The notes beneath the pieces are model-generated. The model searched no databases. It had not been told where the DNA came from and saw only the letters and a program-made list of their open reading frames with translations. From Actinidia chinensis (lineage: Eukaryota; Streptophyta; Magnoliopsida; Ericales; Actinidiaceae): DNA of 10,000 nt. Location of the stretch: positions 16,897,340 through 16,907,339 of the forward strand of contig CM018899.1 in assembly GCA_009663005.1 (NCBI GenBank). The letters run 5' to 3'. The position numbers and the translations under genes are program-made. Below are positions 1-8,560 of the stretch, piece by piece (within the stretch, counting starts at the first letter, position 1; each line of letters opens with the position of its first letter).

Positions 1-345
1 ATTGGGAAAAATTCCCCTATTTTCATCAGCATTACTACATCCACACCACCACACCACCCCATGTAACATAGATTCCCATAGAGATTGCCTTCACTGCAGG
101 TTTGGCATTGAGACTCTTGCCAACTTTCTAATTAAGGGAAATGTTACTTCTGTTAAGCAAACTAGCAAAAAGTATAAATTGGCTGATGATATATAATAAT
201 GCTCAAGTGTATAAATTACACGGAATTTGGGAGTCAACTCAGTTGTTGTGCGTGTTTATCTTTAGCTAATTACACCATATGCATTCTTTTCCAGATACTT
301 TCTTTTCATTGAGATCACTGTAAATAAACCAAACGATATATACCC
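1..345. other. Intergenic sequence, nothing identified
   Basis: AT-rich plant-type sequence. The frame open at the left edge starts without an ATG and has no recognisable protein character. I found no repeat, RNA gene or clear promoter here. Confidence 0.5.
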
Positions 346-349
346 AGGT

Positions 350-470
350 CCACCCACGTGGTCATGGTCTGTGGTTTTGAGTGTCGTGGCCGTGTATTAT
401 GGTGTGGTTTTGTCCTTGTGGTGTGGTGGTGAGGTGGCAACGGTGGGGTACTGGGAGGTGTAATTAGTGA
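350..470 (+). other. GT-rich, strand-asymmetric block
   Basis: The plus strand is strongly biased to G and T, with many TGTGG, GTGGT and GGTGG words and very few C residues after about 385. Several GG and GGGG runs near 420-460 could form a two-layer G-quadruplex, but none has four runs of three G. A G-box lies at its left edge. The block may be a regulatory or decayed simple-sequence region. No coding frame is convincing: the long frame just downstream begins with GTG, not ATG. Confidence 0.4.
354..361. promoter_or_regulatory. Perfect G-box (CCACGTGG)
   Basis: The 8-base palindrome CCACGTGG is the optimal core for plant bZIP and bHLH (PIF-type) factors. No gene start could be assigned close to it, so its function is open. 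One such 8-mer can occur by chance in 10 kb only rarely, but it is weak evidence alone. Confidence 0.35.
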
Positions 471-1170
471 AATGGGTAAAGAGTTTGGGGACCACTTTGG
501 TTCTCTTGGCTCAACAAAAAATAGAGAAGGAAGGGATCATCGATCATTACACTCCTTGGCTCTCTAATGTGAATGGCCATTTCCCTACATTAGTGAACGA
601 TGACCCATTCAGAATGTGCATACTGTGGGTTTTTAGCCGAATCAACCCAAACGAATGACCATTGCACTCAATCCTTCATTCCAGAAAACCAAATTTTGGT
701 TTCTTTATTAAACAGAATTGTAATAGCTCAACGCATATTATTGGTAAATAATATTTTCATAGTCATTTGATACTTCAATCTTTTCTATCTCAATCTCAAT
801 TGTTTCATGGTATGCTATTGAAACAACGAGGCTTTTGACGCCTGCTTTCCTAGTTCATGCAAGAATCAACAGGTATGAGGAACATTTTCCTTGTTTTGTC
901 TACTTGAACTTTTCTATACGCTGCCCGCATCACTGATATATGGCAACTCCTATGTCTCTCTGCATGTGCGCGCGTGTTTTAATTAATTTTATATACATCT
1001 CGCCCTCAAACTTTGAAACCTTATTTACCGTTCTTGATGGAGCATTATCATCCTCAGAGGCTTATAAGTCAAATTATCATTGCTGCTCCACCAGCCACCA
1101 CCACCATATTCACTTATTCCCTCTCTAGAGTCGGATAATTGGTTTTTGACAAGCAAGGTATGTCATAAAT
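471..1170. other. No supported gene; possible spliced leader
   Basis: Short open frames occur, including one from a true ATG at 940 in the context ATATATGGCA that runs 62 codons, but their composition is not protein-like. A good plus-strand donor, CAAG followed by GTATGT, begins at about 1157, and a T-rich acceptor-like TTTTTCTAG lies near 1317. An untranslated exon or a non-coding RNA could lie here. I see no matching coding frame. Confidence 0.25.
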
Positions 1171-2892
1171 AGACTAACAGAAATCCTTCTACTTTTTTAG
1201 TTAAATCATCTTGAAGTGGTTTGAATTTTGGGATGCTATAATTAAATCCCCAATCTCTTCACTTATAAATTTGTAATCTATGTTTTCTCAAAAATTAAAT
1301 GTCTTCGTTTTTCTAGGGTTCTACAAGAACATCTGCGTGGTTCTTTGAATTTGAGGACGTTAGTTTGACAGTAAAAGTGGGCTATAATTCTTTTGCATTG
1401 ACACCAAGGAATCTAATATAACATAGGATTTCACGCAATCGGAAGTAATAATATGATGAAAAAGTGAACTTTGAAGTGAATTTTACCACACTAATTTCCA
1501 CTTCAACGAATTTTTTTTTTTCACGAGGACCGCATAAAGTACATGGTTTTGAACAAGTGAACCAAGAAGATAAGATTCCCCCAAAGGCCCTGATTTATGA
1601 ACTACATCAAATTTTTTGATGCATGCGATAGGAATATCTAACCCTCTATTGAACTGAAATGATACAGATTCCTTGCACTTCTGCATTAATTTAGAAAGGA
1701 AGATTTTATGAATTAAAAAAAAACACCTAAAAAGTTGTCCAACTTTGTCACTACACAGACCTAGTTAAATACAAGGCAACACCATCGAAGCATTTTTGTG
1801 ATTCATATAAGTTGTTTTGTTTTTTTAGCACAATAATTAACAAATCAAACGTGGTACCATGTACCATTTTGTCATAACTGAGGGATAAACCAGAACTTAG
1901 GATTAACAGTACCAACCTTATTCTGCTGTAATCTCGTAGTTTTCTTGGAAGCCATGAGGGGAAGACATGAATACGGGGGCAACATTATAGCACTGCGATT
2001 GTTTCGGTCCTTGCACTCCATAAACCTGGATACTTATGAAGATCAAAACCTTACATAAAGTAGCCAAGCTTTGAAATCTCTACAAACTACCTTAGGTTTC
2101 ACAAGAAGATAAATTTGCATACCATATCACCTTAAAGATAGTAAGGCCACGCTTATGACATCTGAACCAATGGCAATGTCAATAATTAGTTTACCATGAA
2201 GTGGGCTAGGCAGTTGCGATTATCATCAGATATTTGTGAATTGACTTTTCCTCTTTGAGTTCAGCCCGACTACTCATGTACTGGGCAATTCCTCTACTCC
2301 CCAACTTCATACTAGTTGAGAGAAAGTTTGATGCCATGTCTCAGAATCCATCTAAAATTACAGTGACAGTGTTGGACATGAGGTCAAGATCATCCAAGAA
2401 TCCATGGCACATGGAGCTAGCGGGGCCCACCTAATAAATAACATCAAGCAAATATCAGCGTAGTTAGGCAAACCTCCCTTGGTTACTTCTCTGAGTAGTG
2501 GTCAATTTATCACCCAAAACAAAGTTGAGATTTCAAACTGGTGGTTCAACAAGTCCTTTTTGTACTTTAGGTTTTTTCCGTCATATATTTCATGTTGAAA
2601 GCGATCACCATGTCGTGCTTCATTTTATTGAAAGAGAAAACTTAAGAAAACCCTATATCATGTAATACACAAAACCTTTGCTAGATTTGTACAGTGCAAT
2701 GAACCATATCCTGAAATTGCTGTATTGAGAGCAAAGAATAGCAACCATGGGGAATAATCTATAAGTTCTGCAAACAACTTTTTGAAGTACAAAACCCACC
2801 ACCAGTTGGTAAGCTTTCTCTCATTTCTTTTTCCTTCTATTGCCATATAACCAAGAGAGGATTCATTGCATCATAAGCCAAATGAAACTTAC
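1171..2892. other. Intergenic or intronic sequence with short minus-strand ORFs
   Basis: No gene is supported. Three ATG-started minus-strand frames look mildly protein-like: 1686-1483 (67 residues, preceded by a pyrimidine-rich stretch ending in CAG), 2337-2206 (43 residues, ATGGCA start) and 2846-2658 (62 residues, ATGGCA start, with a hydrophobic stretch LLFFALNTAISGYG). None matches a family I recognise. They could be exons of a minus-strand transcript or chance frames. Confidence 0.2.
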
Positions 2893-2980
2893 CTTGCCTC
2901 TAAGTTTGCATTGTTGACTGATGAGAATCCCTTGCTATTATGTAATGGATTAATACACATCTAGAAGGCACACAAAAGTT
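2893..2980 (-). ncRNA. Candidate internal exon without an open frame
   Basis: On the minus strand this 88-nt block is bounded by a textbook acceptor, TTTTCTTGTTGCAG, and a near-consensus donor, GGCAAG followed by GTAAGTTT. All three frames through it contain stops; the best frame stops a few codons before the donor. It therefore fits an exon of a non-coding RNA or of an untranslated region better than a coding exon. It has the same orientation as the gene at 5365 and lies about 1.9 kb beyond that gene's putative stop, so it could belong to the same transcription unit. A chance pairing of two good splice sites is the alternative. Confidence 0.3.
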
Positions 2981-3836
2981 CTGCAACAAGAAAATTTAGG
3001 AAATCAGAATCCTTATCGACTTGACAATCACTCACACCAATGCCAGAGGACTTTTAGGATTTCACACACATCTTATTGTGAAGACAGTGATAAAAGATTA
3101 CTTGCTATAACCCTTTTGGAAAATGCAATACAAACTCAATTTACATGCCTTCAATTCATGAACTTCTAAAGGTGATTTTTTGGTATTGATACATTTTGAT
3201 CTAAACCATAAACTATCATACACATCGGACAACAGTTTCAACTTTGTCGTACTCAGCCAAATTTTACAACTACAGCACGACCACATTTTTTCTTTACCTA
3301 AATAGAGAAGGAATTAATCCAAGTTCAAAGAATACCCATCTGGATATTTTGCTTTGGATCTTTAGGCTTTGAGGATTCGCCATTGTGTATGCAGCCAGTT
3401 GTCAAAGTGGGGAAGAACAGGGTCGGAATTTTACTTCTAAGTTCCATAACCAAGTTGGCCAGTGTCACAGCAGTTAGATCTTTACATTTTTTATTTTCAA
3501 TGCCACAGTCCCTTTAATGATTTCCATCGCAATTTCTTGATTTTATTGACATTTTTACCTCACACTCAACTGATTTCCGTTCCTTCTGTCCACAACTCCA
3601 TAGACCCACGGGTCAACATGATCGGCTGCCTCCACCAAACCTCCTTTTCCATATCGAACTTCTACTTTTTCAAATCCTTCAGAAAGCAAGATTTTATTTA
3701 ATCTTTAGAGCAATCCTCCAAGGGAACTTCCATATCCAAACCAAGGGGTCTAAGGACCTGAAAACAAATAAATCTTTTATAATTACTTTACACTTCAATC
3801 AAATTACCACCCAGACATGCCCTAATTCATAAAAAT
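2981..3836. other. No supported gene
   Basis: Moderately AT-rich sequence. A 62-residue minus-strand frame starts at an ATG at 3286 and stops at 3098, but it is unrecognised and low in protein character. The plus-strand frame near 3462 begins with GTG, which plants rarely use. Nothing else is evident. Confidence 0.35.
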
Positions 3837-4045
3837 TGAAGAAAAAAAAATTCACAGCCACCTCCTCCCGCCACCAACCGAGCGCACCTACACTACCACA
3901 CCTAGACAACCTTGTGGCTGCCACCCCAAAAACCTCCCCCCAGCCTCCATTACCACCCCACGACCTCCTGACCTCGCCCACAACCATCCACACCGTCCCC
4001 CCAGCCTCCTTGACCTAACCTCTCCATCCATCTGCACCACCATGA
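3837..4045 (+). other. C-rich, G-poor island
   Basis: A sharp compositional change: the plus strand is dominated by CCACC, CCTCC and CCCC words, with few G, and is flanked by an A-run (3840-3849) and AT-rich DNA. Read forwards it gives a proline/threonine-rich frame of 60 residues from an ATG at 3836; in reverse it gives glycine/tryptophan-rich frames. Both are typical artefacts of a skewed composition. It resembles proline-coding-like or leader segments carried by plant retroelements, but no element end was found. A gene fragment captured by a transposon is another option. A short GA run follows at about 4120-4130. Confidence 0.4.
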
Positions 4046-4860
4046 AACCCAACTTCCACAAAAGGGCATCAACAAAGAACCGTAAATCCGTGAAATGCCT
4101 GTGGTCACTCATGAAATCAAGAGAGAGAGATACTCCACTCATCGACAAAACCAGTTGTCACACAAGCAACCATTGTTAATCAAATGCTCTGAACCTATTC
4201 ATGATGTTTTGTTTAAAAAGTCGCGATACGATAGGTGTCTGTTCAGCAAACATAGTTGCCAATCGCAGGCTGTGTTCAGATTTTAGGGTGCAAAGGATCC
4301 AAAAACTATATCGATGTTCAGAAGTTCAAACTGTAATGCTGGATGACGGCCTTACAGTGTCGAGCTGTCGTGGTGGTGAAGATAATTGAGGCGTAGCTAA
4401 CACAAGGTGCCCTAGGTTGTGGCCGGTCCAAGTAATTATGGGGGTGGGGTCGTTATGGATCTAATGTGAAATTTTGGTAAAGAGACACTCGTAAAAATAT
4501 GAAACGATCAACTCATCAAACATTCAGGTCAACTTTGGTAGTACTCGCAAAATTTACAGAATCACGCTGTCCCATGGTATTTTCCCCTAAAGGGAGGAGA
4601 ATTCCCCACATTCAAGGATGCCCAAGGAACATAAACGTCAATACCCCAAGTAAACATATTAATATTCGAGATTCGATAATTCAGATACTCAACTGTGAAA
4701 TATAGGAATGACACATAAAAAGCACGGTAAAGCGATCTCCAGTTTACAACATTTTGCCTCTAACAACACTTACTAAAAGGTGCTTGATATAGCGCGCTAC
4801 TATAACAATTGATCATAAACATGCGATTATCCTGAACTTCATTCCAAAGATCATTAAAAA
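4046..4860. other. No supported gene
   Basis: On the plus strand, overlapping 62-68-residue frames at 4095-4705 lack recognisable content. On the minus strand this stretch is downstream of the 5365 gene and could hold its 3' untranslated region or later exons; a donor-like TTTTA followed by GTAAGT lies near 4770. A 10-base perfect palindrome, TAGCGCGCTA, is at 4790-4799. Confidence 0.35.
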
Positions 4861-5365
4861 TCAAAATCCTTCAGCCATCCCACCCTTCATCAGGAAAGGT
4901 TTTAAAAAGTCTTGGAATGGTAATCGCCACAAGAAGAAATTAAAGCCCAACTCACCTACAGTGCTTATGCCTAAGCTATAACAAAAAAACAAAACTCAAC
5001 AAATGCAATCCGACTTTTCCAAAAATTACGTGGATGAGGCAAGACCATGGCTTCTTCAAGGGCACACCTGAGGCTTGATCCTGGATGGCCCAAACACCTG
5101 CAGGACTCGCAGGCCTTTCCGTTCCCCAGGGCGCAGTCGATTCTGTTTCCCCAATAAGGGACTCTCTGAGGTACTTACGGTCTCGGATGGTCTTGGCCTT
5201 ACCCCCAAGTTCTGTGGGTTTTAGGCGGGGAATCTTGGAAAACCCATTGTGGAAGTAAGAGAGAAAGGAAGGTACAAGAGGCCAATTGCTGCAATGCGCA
5301 TTGTGAATATGAGAATTGAGGATTCTGGGTTTTTGCTTCATCTTTGAGTTTTTGGGATCAGCCAT
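4861..5365 (-). CDS. Two-exon gene for a 98-residue protein of unknown function
   Basis: Best gene model in the window. Exon 1 (5365-5179) starts at an ATG in the favoured plant context CAATGGCT and encodes 62 codons plus one base. It ends GACC before the donor GTAAGTACC. The intron (5178-4971, 208 nt) ends in a T-rich tract followed by TATAGCTTAG. Exon 2 (4970-4861) restores the frame (split codon C/GC, arginine) and stops at TGA, giving 98 residues in all. The N-terminus is basic and lysine-rich (MADPKNSKMKQKPR), followed by a mixed region with two His/Cys-containing turns, then a hydrophobic aromatic C-terminal part (FNFFLWRLPFQDFLKPF). I recognise no family, catalytic motif or clear transit peptide. 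Without splicing, the frame runs on to 129 residues. Alternatively exon 2 is a 15-nt microexon (4970-4956) ending before GTGAGT, with more exons further left; then the C-terminal part given here is wrong. Start and first donor are much better supported than the 3' end. Confidence 0.5.
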
Positions 5366-5460
5366 TGATGTTGCAGAGGAAGTGTTAAAACGGAAGGAAG
5401 AAACAGACCAGGATTGACGTTAACTTCCTCGTTTGAGTTCGTGTGTTGAGATTTATGCCA
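5366..5460 (-). promoter_or_regulatory. Core promoter and pyrimidine-rich leader of the 5365 gene
   Basis: On the minus strand, GGCATAAATCTC (TATA-like, about 5451-5460) lies roughly 90 nt before the ATG. Between them is a C/T-rich stretch, CTGTTTCTTCCTTCC (about 5391-5405), which resembles the Y-patch common in plant core promoters and short pyrimidine leaders. This spacing suggests a transcript start near 5420-5430 and a leader of about 60 nt. No start-site data are available, so the exact point is an inference. Confidence 0.35.
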
Positions 5461-5640
5461 AAGATTTTTCGTTGGGGTTTTTTTCTTTTTGTTTCACGGC
5501 GTAAAAGAAGGACTTGGAAATTGTTATTTTTTGTCAAAAGACAATTTTACCCCTATTTTAGGCTTTTTTTCATATGAATGCAACAAACAAGATTTTTACG
5601 GTCCTCCTCCGGGGAATTTATATTCCTCTTATCTCCAATT
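5461..5640. other. Upstream region of the minus-strand gene
   Basis: T-rich on the plus strand (A-rich on the gene's strand), with homopolymer runs and no repeat or element end. It presumably holds proximal promoter sequence, but I see no specific site. Confidence 0.35.
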
Positions 5641-5643
5641 TTA

Positions 5644-5910
5644 GGCTGAGTTTGGTACCTTGGAAAATAAAGGGAGAAATATGAAAATTCATAATTTTTG
5701 TTTGGATTGATTTGGTTCGGTTCGGTTTGATTTGGTTTGGTTCGGTTCGGTTCTAAATTTTGCCGGAAAATACTATAAGTAATTTATTTTTTCTCATTTT
5801 CTCATTTTTTTTCTTCAAATTCTTTCCTTATTTTTTTTTTCTTTGTTTATTTAAGTTTTTTTTATAATTTTCTTTCATCTCCTTCTCTTAAAACCAAATA
5901 GAAAATTATT
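5644..5910. mobile_element. MITE-like AT-rich segment
   Basis: The left side reads CTGAGTTTGGTACCTTGGAAAA and continues with purine-rich AAAGGGAGAAA words, like the start of common plant MITEs of the GTTTGGTTGCTGAGAAAA kind. Near the right end (about 5878-5902) CTCCTTCTCTTAAAACCAAATAG is a rough inverted counterpart. The match is loose and no target-site duplication is visible. The body is mostly T-rich simple sequence plus the pentanucleotide repeat. Confidence 0.25.
5703..5753 (+). repeat. Pentanucleotide microsatellite (GGTTC/GGTTT)n
   Basis: An imperfect array of TTGGT/TTCGG pentamers. It shows a second-order period of about 20-25 bases: a GATTTGG...TTCGG unit at 5709-5728 and a longer version at 5729-5753, as expected from slippage followed by a larger duplication. 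It is flanked by a T-rich tract. Confidence 0.75.
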
Positions 5911-6000
5911 TTTTCCTACAATTTTGTTTTTAATTATATTTTCTACTTTCTCATTGTTAATTTTTTTCTTTTTCCACAAGTTCTAAACTACTCTCTCGGT

Positions 6001-6130
6001 GTGGCTAGGAATGGTTACGGGACAGAGCGAAGTGGTTTTAAAAAAACCACCCAGATCCGCAGCTATGTGGATTTTTTTCTCATATTCTGCTTACCCCGAT
6101 CTTCACGTATTTTTAGATTACTCGTCCTAC
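6001..6130. repeat. Eroded short interspersed repeat with internal hairpins
   Basis: The order of words (GGCTAGGAATGGTTACGG, then a GTGGTTTT/AAAACCAC hairpin, then ATCCGCAGCTATGTGGAT, then CCCCGAT...CACGTATTTTT) resembles a widespread plant short repeat whose fresh copies are rich in GCGGG/CCCGC. Here many G and C positions have become A and T, as expected for methylated, decaying DNA. The first hairpin is perfect (6032-6050, 8-bp stem, 3-base loop); the second (6055-6072) has one mismatch. Family assignment is from memory of the pattern, not from a search. Confidence 0.4.
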
Positions 6131-6711
6131 AATTTTCTCTTTTTTTACCAATAAATAAAAAAATAAAAATTAAATAGTTACAAACCCTAACCTAAATGCC
6201 TAGGTTAAGGTTTTCACACAGCAGCACGTTTCTATAATTTACTCTTTTATTTGTTTTTATTAGTATGAATTTACCTAAACAATCCAGTTTTACCAAATGT
6301 TTTCACTACATTAAAATTACATTTAAAAAAATTTACCCTAATAAAGATAAAAAAAATGGATTTACTATTGAATAAATAGAACTGTATAAACATTAGCAAT
6401 GCTTTACTATAAATATATTATATACTAGCTTATAGTTATTAGGGGTAATATCCTAAAATTATATTGGGTGCAGGTCAGATCGGGTCGAATTTTGGATAGA
6501 ATTTTTATAAAACTCATATCTTGTTCGTTTTTTATCGGGTTTTTAAGGGTAATGATTAATTTAAAAAGAACTTACATGCCGAGTGAAAAAATTATTTAAA
6601 CATGCCCTTTCCATCGAGTAACCATAGCATTATTGAAAAATTTACAAAAAAAAAACTTTATGCTTTTATTCAAGTGAAAATCACAAAACAATGCTGGCAT
6701 GCAATACAAAA
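6131..6711. other. AT-rich intergenic sequence
   Basis: No gene. It contains a plant telo-box-like AAACCCTAA at 6182-6190, next to a small stem (AACCTA/TAGGTT). A GGGTGCAGGTCAGATCGGGTCG stretch near 6466-6487 looks like another repeat remnant. The rest is A/T homopolymer-rich filler. Confidence 0.4.
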
Positions 6712-7097
6712 GTGTTTGGAGAAAGTTGTTTTTGGGTTTCTAAATATTTTGCTTTTTGAGATTTTTTTTCTTTAGTAAACTTTTTTCACCATTCGATCAA
6801 AATTTTATATTTTTCGGTTCATCTTGAAAATAGGAGTTCAAGAATATAAAATTTTCTATCTAATTTGAAAAAAAGTTCACTAAAAACGAAAAAAGTACTT
6901 TTATCCCCCCCAAAAAAAAATTATATTTAGTTTTTTTAAAAAAAAAAAATCATAAAAATTTCATATTTTCAGACTCTCTCGTCAGTAAGAACCAGAAAAG
7001 TATAATTTTTTGATTAAATGGTGATAAAAAGTTCACTAAAAATAAAAAAAAAACTCAAAAAACAAAGCAATTAAAAAAAAACATTACCCCAAACAGG
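6712..7097. mobile_element. Foldback/MITE-like non-autonomous DNA element
   Basis: The two ends are inverted copies of each other. The left arm starts GTGTTTGGAGAAAGTTG at 6712, and the reverse complement of the right arm starts CCTGTTTGGGGTAATG at 7097. The match continues, with gaps, through GCTTTTTGAG, TTTAGTAAACTTTTTTCACC (left) against TTTAGTGAACTTTTTATCACC (right), and ATCAAAATTTTATA, for about 100 bp. Between the arms lies a third copy of the inner module (6843-6890) in the orientation of the right arm. The element has no coding capacity. No convincing target-site duplication is seen, so the superfamily stays open and the outermost bases are uncertain by a few nucleotides. Confidence 0.65.
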
Positions 7098-7690
7098 GTA
7101 TAAGGTGGAGTAATATTTTTGTTAAAAAAAATGAGAGAAAATAATTTGCTATGTAAAAAAATTAAAAATTGGAGAATAGAGAAAGGGTGAATTTTGTCAT
7201 TTGCTTTGCAATTTAAACTTTAAAGATTTGACTAGAATCTGGCATTATCATGACATTTTACAGCAAGGAGTGTCTAATCATTCACATCGATCGCACCTAT
7301 GGCTATAGTTAACAATTTTCTTAAAATTAATCTCTCCTTTTGAAAAAAATAACAATAACAAAATTTATTTTTTTAGTATGTCTAGTAAAAGGTAAACTAA
7401 TTATATCAATTCTTTCTAAAAAAATTATTTATTGATAAAAATAAAATAATTGACAATTAAATTGAGTTTTGAAAAAAAAATATTCATTTATTTTCTTTAA
7501 ATATAAGGTAATTTTGTTATTTTTTCAAAAAAAATAACTCTAAAATCTGGACAATAATTTCAAAAGTAACAAATGTTAGCATTATTTTTAAACTACCAAA
7601 AAATTGACTATATTTATCAAAACCTGAGGGGAGATAAGTGAAAATTATTTTTAACAACTCGCTCTAGTATTATGTCAAATTTTATTATGT
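7098..7690. other. AT-rich intergenic sequence, nothing identified
   Basis: Very AT-rich with many A and T runs. No open frame, RNA gene or well-formed repeat was found. Confidence 0.5.
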
Positions 7691-7870
7691 AAATGGAAGA
7701 AACTAAAACGAGAAGGAAAGAACAAGAATATAAAGAAATTAACGTGATTCGTCACAGGGCCTACGTCCACACTTGCACAGCCTCAACGGCTACAATTTGC
7801 CTTAACTTTACCTTGTTTCCCTTCTGATTTAACGTCGGTCGGGTCCGCCAACGTGGCCAAGACCACACTA

Positions 7871-7981
7871 CAGTACTGTCATTCTTTCAGCCAGGTTAAA
7901 AGTTGGGGGTCCTACCACGCGGGCCAAACAGCACTAACAGTACTGTCATTCCTTGTGCAGCCAAGTTAAAAGTTGGGGTTC
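7871..7981 (+). repeat. Direct duplication, 67-bp period
   Basis: Copy 1 (7871-7911) and copy 2 (7938-7981) both begin with the palindrome-containing CAGTACTGTCATTC and end with GTTAAAAGTTGGGG. They differ by a 3-base indel and about five substitutions. The sequence between them is CCTACCACGCGGGCC-like and unique. Confidence 0.8.
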
Positions 7982-8055
7982 ACTCAAGGCACTCAGACGT
8001 TGCCTCACCGCATCATTACTTCGTGACTGTACAAGGTGATACAATATTTGGGTAG

Positions 8056-8356
8056 AACTTACCCTAAAAGCTAACTATTGAGAAAAGAATGCCCTTACAC
8101 TTATATATTGCACAGTATTTCAACTTTCAAGCGAGTAAGGAACTTTCGCTTCACACCTTCCCTCACGCCCAGCGTGCTCACACTCGGCAATCACTGCCAC
8201 GGCAGGCCCGGGACACACACCTACCCATATTACCATGAAACAATGCTTGAGTAAACTTACCCTAAAATCTAGCTATTGAGAAAAGGGTACCCTTACACTT
8301 GTTATATTGGCACATTTTTCAACTCCCAAGAGACGTGGGATTTTTTGCTCACACAC
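8056..8356 (+). repeat. Direct repeat pair, about 100 bp, 198-bp offset
   Basis: Copy 1 (8056-8157) and copy 2 (8254-8356) share AACTTACCCTAAAA, CTATTGAGAAAAG, CCCTTACACTT, TATATTG and TTTTTCAACT-type blocks in the same order. They are clearly homologous but diverged. Copy 2 keeps AGACGTGGGATTTTTT, a variant of the GATGTGGGACTTTT motif frequent in plant repeats. Between them is a GC-rich spacer (8158-8253) with TGCCACGGCAGGCCCGGGAC. Confidence 0.75.
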
Positions 8357-8471
8357 AAGATTCACACAAGAAACAGTTTGTACAAACAACCATATTTTCT
8401 ATCTTTGTGGGTTTTTCTTTTTCCCCGTTTTTTGAGAACATAACAGGTTTCCGAAAGGAAACCAACACTTA

Positions 8472-8560
8472 CTCTATTTTAGTTGAGTATCTTCCCCCTT
8501 GAATATTTTTCTTAATGCTCTATTTTATTGTGTTATCTCCCCCTTGAAGATTTTTCTTAA
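8472..8560 (+). repeat. Tandem duplication, 46-bp period
   Basis: Units 8472-8514 and 8518-8560, each 43 bases, share CTCTATTTTA, CCCCCTTGAA and ATTTTTCTTAA and differ at a handful of positions and one compensating indel. The second unit runs directly into the putative primer-binding-site-like segment. Confidence 0.75.

Noticed and set aside
467..658. 63-codon plus-strand frame
   Set aside because: It starts with GTG, has no early ATG, and the peptide shows no recognisable motif; GTG starts are not expected for plant nuclear genes.
3799..4148. Glycine/tryptophan-rich minus-strand and proline-rich plus-strand frames
   Set aside because: Both are explained by the C-rich, G-poor composition of the island, which removes stop codons in several frames.
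4978..5178. Unspliced extension of the first exon to 129 residues
   Set aside because: The frame runs through a strong GTAAGT donor into the T-rich acceptor tract; the extension is best read as intron.
5703..5753. tRNA-type GGTTCGA box or telomeric repeat
   Set aside because: The GGTTC words are part of a pentanucleotide array with no cloverleaf, and they do not match the plant telomere unit.
6182..6190. Telomeric insertion
   Set aside because: Only one AAACCCTAA copy is present, so it is at most a telo-box, not an interstitial telomere array.
8299..8502. 67-codon plus-strand frame
   Set aside because: It begins with TTG and lies inside the repeat-derived LTR-like segment, crossing its internal duplications.
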